Shown here: positions 34,528 to 41,887 of the stretch, piece by piece
How positions within the stretch are numbered: position 1 is the stretch's first letter
How the letters are laid out: every line of letters starts with the position of its first letter
Assembly (NCBI RefSeq): GCF_001310275.1
Contig: NZ_LGYZ01000087.1
Span: forward strand, 1 to 64,000
DNA length: 64,000 bases
From: Nocardia arizonensis
GTDB lineage: Bacteria; Actinomycetota; Actinomycetes; Mycobacteriales; Mycobacteriaceae
Reading direction: 5' to 3'
Position numbers and translations under genes: made by a program
The notes under the pieces: model-generated
The model's database searches: none
What the model saw: the letters and a program-made list of their open reading frames with translations, nothing else
Told to the model about the DNA's origin: nothing

Positions 34528-34545
34528 GCTGGTATATATACCAGC
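34528..34545. promoter_or_regulatory. 18-bp perfect palindrome (candidate operator)
   Basis: GCTGGTATATATACCAGC is its own reverse complement. It sits in the divergent region between the minus-strand resolvase-like operon and the XRE/DUF5753 regulator gene, where an autoregulatory repressor would bind. Its AT-rich centre stands out from the surrounding high-GC DNA. Confidence 0.65.
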
Positions 34546-34618
34546 CGCAAGGGATGGGGCGATCCACCCTGAGAGGCGGGATAGGGTGCTAACGCACGAT
34601 CGATGAATGGAGGCCGCG

Positions 34619-35489
34619 ATGACGACGCCAGGATGGGACCGGTCAGATCCGAATGCCCTGCGGTTCCTCATCGGCCGGGAGTTACGCGACGCTCGGGAAC
34701 GAGCCCGCATGTCACAGCGCCAGGCCAGCGAACACCTCGGCTGCACCCAGACAAAGATCAACTACCTCGAATCGGGCCGTAATCAGCAACAACCTGACGA
34801 GGTAACTCACCTACTCAAGCTCTATGGCGCCGACGACGTCCACATCACACGCCTCGCCGCGCTCGCGTCCCAGGCCGACCAGACAATCTGGTGGGCGCCG
34901 TTCGGCGACGCCTTCCCGAACTGGTTCCGCACCTTCGTCGGACTCGAAGGGCTCGCGACCTCGGTATTCACCTACGAACAGACACTGCTCCCAGGACAGC
35001 TCCAGACACCCGAGTACGCAATGGCGCTTCTTCAGGGGAACCTGAGAGTTCCGCCGATCGATGCACCTCAGGTTGTGGAGGCGCGGATGGCACGACAACG
35101 CCTCACCGCAGCAAACAACCCGCTGCGGTATCGCGCCGTCCTGGAGGAAGTCGTACTCGATCGCCTGGTCGGCGGTTTCTACGGTGATGCGGCCGCAACT
35201 CGAGCGCCTACTCGAACTGCAGGAACTCGACAACGTCGAGCTGCACATCATGCCGCTCAGCGTCACCGTCCACGACGGACTCGACGGCGACTTCATGCTG
35301 CTGAACTTCGACAATGCCCAATCGATCGGATATGTCGAATACCCGGCTGGCGCCCTGTACATGCAGGAACAGGACCAGGTGCAGTTGTATAAAATGGCAG
35401 CTGACCGGCTCTGTGAGGCAGCGCTGTCGGAGTCCGACTCCGCTGAAGTCATCAGAGCCCGAATCAGCACCCTGACAGACAAGGAGTGA
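34619..35489 (+). pseudogene. XRE-DUF5753 transcriptional regulator with a frameshift
   Basis: ATG 34619 has a GGAGG sequence five bases upstream. The frame encodes an XRE HTH (LRDARERARMSQRQASEHLG, TKINYLESG) and the start of DUF5753 (IWWAPFGDAFPNWFRTFVGL, LPGQLQTPEYAMALL, VLEEVVLDRLVGG). Near 35180-35190 the DUF5753 match moves to another frame (MRPQLERLLELQELDNVELH, FDNAQSIGYVEYPAGALY) and runs to 35489. So there is one single-base frameshift, either a real mutation or a sequencing error. It is paired as usual with a DUF397 gene directly downstream. Confidence 0.8.
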
Positions 35490-35491
35490 CG

Positions 35492-35902
35492 GTGAACACC
35501 GGCACCCGCCTCGAATGGCGGACATCCAGCTACAGCAGCAACGGCGAGAACTGCGTCGAGGTCGCCCCCTCCGCCGGCTGGCGGACATCCAGCCACAGCG
35601 GGGCCGGTGAGAACTGCGTGGACGTCGCCCCCCGCGATAGTCGCGTCTACCTGCGGCACAGCAAGCACCCCTCGCACGGCACGATCACCTTCGATCTCCA
35701 CGCATGGACCGCGTTTATCGACGAATCGCGCAGCGGCTCGCGCAGCGCCAACGGCATCGTCAATGTCCGCAAGGACGGAGCGGACACCCTCGTCCAGACT
35801 GCGGATGGCGCGATCAGGCTCCGCTTCGACGATGGCGAATGGACCGCCTTCGTTGCCGGAGCCCGCGACGGCGAATTCGATTTCCTGCCGAACACGAATT
35901 GA
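35492..35902 (+). CDS. DUF397 protein with a duplicated WRTSSxS motif
   Basis: GTG 35492 lies after AAGGAG and three bases after the regulator stop codon. The 136-residue protein has the DUF397 signature twice: WRTSSYSSNGENCVEVAP and then WRTSSHSGAGENCVDVAP. After the second copy comes VYLRHSKHPSHGTITF. Normal DUF397 proteins have about 60-70 residues and one motif. DUF397 proteins work with DUF5753 regulators, often affecting differentiation or antibiotic production. The C-terminal half (VRKDGADTLVQTADGAIRLR) is an extra domain. Confidence 0.82.
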   Translation: MNTGTRLEWRTSSYSSNGENCVEVAPSAGWRTSSHSGAGENCVDVAPRDSRVYLRHSKHPSHGTITFDLHAWTAFIDESRSGSRSANGIVNVRKDGADTLVQTADGAIRLRFDDGEWTAFVAGARDGEFDFLPNTN

Positions 35903-36018
35903 CGGCGGCGGCCCGCGCGGCGGCAGCGGTAACTCATGACGGAAGCTCTGACCGTCTGACAATGACGTCGCGATCCGCCATGGCTCCAGCCGCCTGCGCG
36001 GTGCCGGGTCGACGAGTG

Positions 36019-39000
36019 TCATCCATCCCGCTTCTGCAGCATTTGGTGGACTTCTCGCCAGTCGATTCCGGCTGGAGCTTTCGCCAGGATCGCGGCCAGT
36101 AGACCCAGCCGTGCGGTGCGGTCGGCGGGGTCGTCGGCCATGACCAGGACATCGTCGAAAAACGTGGTCAGTGGCTCGATCAGGGTGTGGCCGTGGGGGA
36201 TCCATTCGGTCAACGGCTTGCCATCGGCAACAGGCACCGAACCCATCACGGTCAGGAGCTGCTGCTCGGCGGGGCCGATGAGCCTAGCGGGGTCGTAGGT
36301 GGTGGGCGCGGCGGGAGGCAGGATCCGCATGATCCGTTGCAGTCCTTCCACAAGGTCGGCGAATCGGTTGTCCTCGCTGGCTTCGCTGATCTGGTCGATC
36401 AACATGTCCGCGCGATGCGGGGCCTCGGCGGAGGGACGGACTGCGGCGATGAGTCCTGGACCGACTGCTTCGTCGCGGAGTCGCTGCTCGTAGCGGGTGG
36501 TGATCAGTTCCTCAGCAGTGGACAGGACCGCGGGGTCGATGGTGAGGCCCTGGCCGCGGAGTTGGTCGGCGGCGGTCCTGAGGCCGATTGGGATGGTGAC
36601 GTCGGCGAGTTCGGGGTGGTCGCGCAGGATTGCCAGGATTCCGGCTGCCGCGCGGCGCAGGCCGTAGGGGTCGGCGTTGCCGGTGAGTTTGGCGCCGACG
36701 GCGAGCATCGCGACCAGGAGGTCGAAGCGGTCTGCCAATGCAAGGAGCGCGCCGGGTGTGGTGGTGGGGAGGTCGTCTCCGGACGAGCGGGGCAGCTCCA
36801 TTTCCCACAGTGCCGTGGCCACTGGTTCGGATTCGCGGGACTTGGTCGCGTATTCGCGCGCCATAGTGCCGGCGAGGGAGGTCATTTCGATCACCATTTG
36901 GGTGGCGAGGTCGAACTTCGCGAGGGCACCAGCGCGGGTCAAGGTGGCCGCGTCAGCAGCAGGGAGGCCACTGCGGGTGCCAAGTATGGAGGCCGCTGTG
37001 GCAATGCGGTCGGCGCGGTCAGCCATGGTGCCGACCTTCTCGTGGAACATGAGTGCCCCGAGCCGGGCCCGGAACTGGTCAGGGGCGATGGTCAGGTCGA
37101 CATTCCAGAAGAACGCGGCATCCTCGAAGCGGGCGCGGAGCACGTTTTCGTTGCCGCCGCGGACGACGTCGGCGTCGCAGTCGCCGTTGGCCATCGTCAC
37201 GAAGACCGGCAGCAGGTCACCCGCGCCGGAGCGGACCGGGAGGTAACGCTGATGCTTGCGCATCACAGTGATGAGGATTTGTTCTGGCAGGTCGAGGTAT
37301 TTCGGGTCGAAATGGCCCAGGATACCGGTCGGGGATTCGACGAGGTTGGTGATCTCATCGATCAGGTCGGCGTCGCCGTCGACGTCGATCCGGCCGTTCG
37401 CGGCCTCAGCCAGAGCGGCGGCCGAGGACACGACGCGTGCGCGGCGCTCGACCGGGTCGACGACGATTCCCGCGGCCTCGAGTACTGGGAGATAGTGGTC
37501 GGCGGCAGGGAGATCGAACGTCGGTGTAGCGGACTGGCGGTGGCCTCGGGTGCTGCGGCCCGCTACCAATGTGCCGGCGGTGATCGGGAGGATCTGGTCG
37601 CCGAGTAGCGCGGTGAGCCATCGGATAGGGCGGGAGAAACTCAATTCCGGATCACGCCAGCGCATGTTCTTGTCCGCCCGCAACGACAGGGTGAGCCGGG
37701 ACAGGACATCGGTGAGTACCACTGCCGCCGAACGGCCGGCGCGAGTGCTCTCGACCGCGACGTGCTCGGCACCGCCGACTTCGATCCGTTGCAGATCATC
37801 GGCCGAAACACCCTGCGCACGAAGGAAACCGGCGAGAGCCGGAGTGGATTTACCGTCGGCATCGTAGGCTGCGGCGACCTTCGGGCCCCGGCGCACGTTC
37901 ACGCTGTCGGGTTCCCTATCGGCGATGCCCTCGACTCGCACGCCGATCCGGCGTGGGGTCGCCTGCACGGTGATCTCACCATGCGGCAGGGCAGTGGAAT
38001 CAAGGAGTTCGATGAGTGTGGCGCGCACGCTGGAAATGCTCGCGGTCACGACATGCGGCGGTAGTTCCTCGGTGCCGATCTCGAACAGCAGCACCGATCC
38101 GGGTGCTGAAGTGATCGTGGCGGGATCGACGGGAGAAGTGGCCAGCGGCGGCGGGGCGTGTACTCCGCGCGGATACCCGGCCTCCGCACGTAAGTCGGTC
38201 CACAGGGCGGCGATCTCGCGGGATTGCTTGCGCATCACCGCGAACCACTTCGCGCGCTCGGCTGTACTCACCGCACCGCGCGAATCCAGAATGTTGAATG
38301 CGTGGCTGGATTTCAGGACATGTACATGCGCAGGGACCGGCAGCCGGGTGGTGATCATCCGGTCGGCTTCGGCCGAGTACGCGGCGAGCAGGCCACGGGT
38401 GGTGTCGATGTCGGCGTCGTCGAGGTAGTAGCGCGACATCTCGTACTCAGACTGGCCGAACACTTCGCCGTAGCTGACGCCGGGCGCGTAGGCGATGTGC
38501 TCGAAGTGTGTGACGCCCTGGATCGCCATCAGGATCCGCTCGAGGCCGTAGGTGATCTCGACCGGGATCGGGTCGAGGTTCTGTCCCGCGACCTGTTGGA
38601 AGTAGGTGAACTGGGTGATCTCCATACCGTCGAGCCAGACTTCCCAGCCCAGACCCCACGCCCCGATCGCCGGCTGAGCCCAGTTGTCCTCCACGAACCG
38701 CACATCGTGGGCATCGAGGTCGATACCGAGCGCGGCCAGCGAACCCAGGTACAACTCCTGCGGATCACCCGGTTCAGGTTTGAGTATCACCTGGAACTGG
38801 GTGTGGGTCTGCAAGCGGTTCGGGTTCTTACCGTATCGAGAGTCGTCGGGACGTACGGATGGTTCGACGTAGGCGACGTTCCAGATTTCCGGACCCAGCA
38901 CACTCAGCAGCGTGGCGGGGTTCATCGTGCCGGCACCGACCTCGGTGTTGAACGGCTGACCCAGCAGGCAACCTCGCTGCGACCAGTACGCCTGCAGACG

Positions 39001-39066
39001 AAGGATCGCTTCCTGCATCGATACGGGGACGGAGGGGTTGTCGTTGTGGGCAGTTGCCGTGGTCAT
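36019..39066 (-). CDS. glyQS: Single-chain alpha-beta glycyl-tRNA synthetase (GlyQ-GlyS fusion)
   Basis: The 1015-residue protein starts with the alpha subunit of tetrameric GlyRS: EVGAGTMNPATLLSVLGPEI, YGKNPNRLQTHTQFQVILKP, FVEDNWAQPAIGAWGLGWEV and the class II motif 3 YGLERILMAIQGV. From about residue 324 comes the beta subunit (VLLFEIGTEELPPHV, MRWRDPELSFSRPIRWLTAL, MRKHQRYLPV, FHEKVGTMADRADRI). It ligates glycine to tRNA-Gly. Actinomycetes normally use the unrelated homodimeric GlyRS, so this is a xenolog. Its ATG overlaps the radical SAM stop codon (39063-39066), placing it in the peptide operon. Confidence 0.95.
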   Translation of the reverse strand: MTTATAHNDNPSVPVSMQEAILRLQAYWSQRGCLLGQPFNTEVGAGTMNPATLLSVLGPEIWNVAYVEPSVRPDDSRYGKNPNRLQTHTQFQVILKPEPGDPQELYLGSLAALGIDLDAHDVRFVEDNWAQPAIGAWGLGWEVWLDGMEITQFTYFQQVAGQNLDPIPVEITYGLERILMAIQGVTHFEHIAYAPGVSYGEVFGQSEYEMSRYYLDDADIDTTRGLLAAYSAEADRMITTRLPVPAHVHVLKSSHAFNILDSRGAVSTAERAKWFAVMRKQSREIAALWTDLRAEAGYPRGVHAPPPLATSPVDPATITSAPGSVLLFEIGTEELPPHVVTASISSVRATLIELLDSTALPHGEITVQATPRRIGVRVEGIADREPDSVNVRRGPKVAAAYDADGKSTPALAGFLRAQGVSADDLQRIEVGGAEHVAVESTRAGRSAAVVLTDVLSRLTLSLRADKNMRWRDPELSFSRPIRWLTALLGDQILPITAGTLVAGRSTRGHRQSATPTFDLPAADHYLPVLEAAGIVVDPVERRARVVSSAAALAEAANGRIDVDGDADLIDEITNLVESPTGILGHFDPKYLDLPEQILITVMRKHQRYLPVRSGAGDLLPVFVTMANGDCDADVVRGGNENVLRARFEDAAFFWNVDLTIAPDQFRARLGALMFHEKVGTMADRADRIATAASILGTRSGLPAADAATLTRAGALAKFDLATQMVIEMTSLAGTMAREYATKSRESEPVATALWEMELPRSSGDDLPTTTPGALLALADRFDLLVAMLAVGAKLTGNADPYGLRRAAAGILAILRDHPELADVTIPIGLRTAADQLRGQGLTIDPAVLSTAEELITTRYEQRLRDEAVGPGLIAAVRPSAEAPHRADMLIDQISEASEDNRFADLVEGLQRIMRILPPAAPTTYDPARLIGPAEQQLLTVMGSVPVADGKPLTEWIPHGHTLIEPLTTFFDDVLVMADDPADRTARLGLLAAILAKAPAGIDWREVHQMLQKRDG

Positions 39067-40457
39067 CCGGAAATCCTATCGGTGGCGAGAGCGGGCATTC
39101 CGAGCGCTACTCCGGTCGCTGGAGCGAAGAAGCTGGGCAGGTGGCAGCCGCCGCGGCAGGCGTCGGCGACTGCGCAACCGGTGCAGGTTGGCCTGGTGGC
39201 GACCGCTGCGTGCACGGCGTCGGTCAAGGCGGGCCATGCTCCGGCGAGGGGTTCGGTGTGCAGGGAACCGAAGTAGACGTTGGAGTGCGGACAGTTCCGC
39301 AATCGGCCGTCGTAGGAGACGCTGCCCCACACCATTCCCGATTCGCAGTGCCCGGATATCTGCGACAGCCGCAATCCGAGGGTTGGGTCGTCGGACCGTA
39401 ACGGGGTGTCGGTATCGGAGGTGCACACCTTCTGCGCGCAGGGCCACGCCACCGTCATCCCGGGGCATTCGGTGGCAAGGAGGTGGTCGATGCGGGTGAT
39501 CAGCGGCATGGTGACCGACACCGGAATGCCGTAGCGGTCGTCGTGGCGGCCGGTCGGGACGTAGCGCATGACGCCGAACTCGCGCACCCCGAGCGCATGC
39601 ACATCGCGGATGACGTCCAGCGCACCGTCGATGTTGCTTTTGACCAGTGTCATCTCCGCGACCACGGTGATGCCGGCGTCGATCAGCAGTCGCATCGCGT
39701 CGATCGCGCGGTCATAGGCGCGGGGATGGCCGGTCAGTTCGTTGTGGGTGTCGCGGTCGCCGTGGATCGAGACGAGGACACAGCGCACGTTCGCTGCTGC
39801 CAGCCGCTTCGCCCGTTCGGCGGTGAGGAAGTGGCCGTTGGTGAACACCACCTGGTACAGGCCGCGGCGTCCACCGTGTTCGAAGATCTCCATCGCATCG
39901 GGGTGCAGCAGTGTCTCACCGCCGCTGTAGCGGATGACGAAACAGCCCCGGTCTGCGCATTCGTCGAGGATCGAGCATGCCAGCTCGGTCGGAATATGCT
40001 TTTCCGGCAATGCTTTTACCGCGCGCCGGACCTCGGCGTCGCTCATGTCCGGGTCGATCTTCCACACGTTGTAGCAGAATCCGCACGCCCAGTTGCATAC
40101 GGCGGTGAGCTCGATTTCCAGCCGCAGCGGGAAGTCCAGCTTCGTGTCGAACCGCTTGTCGACGCCCAGCAACGATCCGCGGCCGTCGTCCTGGACGGCT
40201 GCTGGCTGCGGGGAGGTCAGGGTGGCGACCAGGTCGGCGGCGTCGGCGGCGACGCGTGAGGGGGCGGCGTTGTAGCGCTGCGCGATATCGCCGATGACGG
40301 TGTCGTCATCGGCGCCGGAGAACATCAGGGACACCATCGATTCGGCGACCGCGTTGCGGAGTCGATGGAAGGTGCCGGTGTGTGGGTCGAACAGCAGGCC
40401 GAGGTCGGCACGGTATCTCAGCTGCTGGGTCAGGGCCCGGGACAGGGTGGCGGGCAT
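39063..40457 (-). CDS. PqqD-radical SAM-SPASM protein (peptide-modifying type)
   Basis: Residues 1-80 resemble PqqD/RRE peptide-binding domains (LGLLFDPHTGTFHRLRNAV, IGDIAQRYNAAPSRVAADA). The radical SAM core carries Cys121, Cys125 and Cys128 in LTAVCNWACGFCYNVW, then FVIRYSGGETLLHPDAMEIF and VVFTNGHFL. The C-terminal SPASM part has ISGHCESGMVWGSVSYDG, LRNCPHSNVYFGSL and CTGCAVADACRGGC. Proteins of this build install cross-links or epimers in ribosomal peptides. A GAGGAG sequence precedes ATG 40457, and the GlyRS gene follows with an ATGA overlap. Confidence 0.92.
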   Translation of the reverse strand: MPATLSRALTQQLRYRADLGLLFDPHTGTFHRLRNAVAESMVSLMFSGADDDTVIGDIAQRYNAAPSRVAADAADLVATLTSPQPAAVQDDGRGSLLGVDKRFDTKLDFPLRLEIELTAVCNWACGFCYNVWKIDPDMSDAEVRRAVKALPEKHIPTELACSILDECADRGCFVIRYSGGETLLHPDAMEIFEHGGRRGLYQVVFTNGHFLTAERAKRLAAANVRCVLVSIHGDRDTHNELTGHPRAYDRAIDAMRLLIDAGITVVAEMTLVKSNIDGALDVIRDVHALGVREFGVMRYVPTGRHDDRYGIPVSVTMPLITRIDHLLATECPGMTVAWPCAQKVCTSDTDTPLRSDDPTLGLRLSQISGHCESGMVWGSVSYDGRLRNCPHSNVYFGSLHTEPLAGAWPALTDAVHAAVATRPTCTGCAVADACRGGCHLPSFFAPATGVALGMPALATDRISG

Positions 40458-40481
40458 AGCGATGCTCCTCGCGTCGAGCGG

Positions 40482-41486
40482 TCAGGCGGGTGATAGCCGC
40501 GCGAACAACGTGGTGACGTCGTCGGCAACGCGCTCCGGCGGCACCTCATAGGTTTGGGCGAGCGTCTGCGTGATCTGCTCGAGGTCGAGACCCTGATAGG
40601 CCAGCTGTACTGCCTCCGCGGCGGTGGTGTTGACCAGTTGTTCGCAGCGGTCGCGTTGCCAGTCGTGCAGCAATTGCTTGCCCGGGTGATAGCGGTAGTG
40701 GCGCAGGATCCACTGCGGCGACCCGGTCGGGGCTTCGTCGATGGCCCGGTAGATCGCGCGGGCCTGGTCGATGTGGTCAGCGACCGACGGTCGTTCCAGC
40801 AGTCGACCCGCGTAGTCGCGCACGGTGGGGTCGTCGATGCCGATATGCCAGCCGCGGAGCTGCTGGAAGTAGGTCGACACCATCACATCCGCGAGCCCGA
40901 AGTCTCCGACGAGGAACGGACCGCCCGAACGGCGCAACAATCCGGACACTACATCGCACAGCCACCGTGCCTGCTCCACCGCGCCGGGCCCAGGAATGCC
41001 GGGGGCGGTACGGAGCGAGCGTGCGTAGGACGCGCCCTCGCGCAGGTACGGCAGGTCGTGACTCGCCCAGGCGGAGATAGAGCGGACCAAGGCCCGTTGG
41101 CGTCGCGTGGTGCCCATGAGGCTGGGACCGGAGTCCGGTGCGATTTCATCGAGGTATTCGGCGATCGAGACCACATCTCCGGCAACGGCTCCGGTCTCGG
41201 TGTCGGCCAGAATCGGGACCCGAGGCAGCAGCGACATCGCGGAGTCCTCCAGAATGCCTTCGACATCGGCTTCCGCGAGTTCGTCGGCATCACACGCGCA
41301 GCCGATACCGGCCTCGCGTTCGTCGGTCCCGTCGCCGGCGAACAGCACCCCGTCCGGACTTTCCCGGATCGGCCAATCCAGCTCCACGATCCTTTCGGCC
41401 ACTGGAAGGCCCTTCTCGGCCACCGCGACTCGACCGCGCATCGACCATCCCGAAAAGTGGAGATCACCCACGTACAAGGTCAGCAT
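40482..41486 (-). CDS. Glutathione S-transferase-like domain fused to a PqqD-like domain
   Basis: ATG 41486 (AAGGGG upstream) starts LTLYVGDLHFSGWSMRGRVA, the thioredoxin-fold N-terminus of GST proteins. The helical GST domain continues to about residue 235 (PFLVGDFGLADVMVSTYFQQ). A region around residues 50-75 is an insert with a CAC motif. Residues about 260-334 look like PqqD/RRE (VNTTAAEAVQLAYQGLDLEQ, LAQTYEVPPERVADDVTTLF). It lies 24 bases before the radical SAM gene and 67 bases after the small peptide gene. I infer that it recognises the peptide and possibly handles a thiol step. Confidence 0.82.
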   Translation of the reverse strand: MLTLYVGDLHFSGWSMRGRVAVAEKGLPVAERIVELDWPIRESPDGVLFAGDGTDEREAGIGCACDADELAEADVEGILEDSAMSLLPRVPILADTETGAVAGDVVSIAEYLDEIAPDSGPSLMGTTRRQRALVRSISAWASHDLPYLREGASYARSLRTAPGIPGPGAVEQARWLCDVVSGLLRRSGGPFLVGDFGLADVMVSTYFQQLRGWHIGIDDPTVRDYAGRLLERPSVADHIDQARAIYRAIDEAPTGSPQWILRHYRYHPGKQLLHDWQRDRCEQLVNTTAAEAVQLAYQGLDLEQITQTLAQTYEVPPERVADDVTTLFARLSPA

Positions 41487-41553
41487 TCGACCACCCCTTG
41501 TTGTTGCCGCCGGTCCCTGGCCGACCACACCGCGGCCGACCAGGGTTGTCATC

Positions 41554-41646
41554 TCAGTCGCACTGGCGGCTGATCATCGATTTCGTCTCCACCTTGGGGG
41601 CTTCGTACTCCCCACGCTCGGCCGTGGTGGTGGCGTGCTCCGACAT
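41554..41646 (-). CDS. 30-residue candidate RiPP precursor peptide
   Basis: A small gene is seen from ATG 41646, with GGAAGGGAAA placed as Shine-Dalgarno sequence, to TGA 41554-41556. The N-terminus is polar and Thr/Glu-rich. The C-terminal 17 residues are YEAPKVETKSMISRQCD, with a Y-x-x-P motif like leader motifs read by PqqD/RRE domains, and a single Cys next to last. It is first in an operon with two PqqD-domain proteins, one of them a SPASM radical SAM enzyme, which is the classic layout for a RiPP precursor. No translated homologue could be searched here. Confidence 0.65.
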   Translation of the reverse strand: MSEHATTTAERGEYEAPKVETKSMISRQCD

Positions 41647-41782
41647 GACTTTTCCCTTCCGTCGGTCTCCTGGACGGTGGCTGGAGTGCACGAATCCTGC
41701 TACTTCCGAACAGATTTTCGATCAGCCACGATTCGAGTGTCTGTCCACTGCGCTGTATGTGCTATCCCTGCTGCATCCCGAG

Positions 41783-41886
41783 TTTCTGGACACCCTGGAC
41801 TGGAGTGGACATTTTCTGGACACAGGTAGTACGGCCGCTCGGGAAACCCGATGTCGCATTCGCCTTCGCTGGACATAAGGTGGACA
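41783..41886. promoter_or_regulatory. Phased TGGAC repeats in the divergent promoter between the peptide operon and a regulator gene
   Basis: TGGAC occurs at 41787, 41796, 41806 and 41817 (steps of 9, 10 and 11 bases, about one helical turn), and again as TGGACA at 41870 and 41881 (step 11) just before the regulator ATG. The longer unit TTTCTGGACAC is repeated exactly at 41783-41793 and 41813-41823. This looks like an array of protein-binding half-sites on one face of the helix, controlling both genes. Confidence 0.6.
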
Positions 41887-41887
41887 G

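Noticed and set aside
41554..41646. Assignment of the peptide as a lasso peptide precursor
   Set aside because: The Y-x-x-P motif fits, but no lasso cyclase or B-type protease gene is present and the core is too short with no ring-forming acidic residue at the right place.
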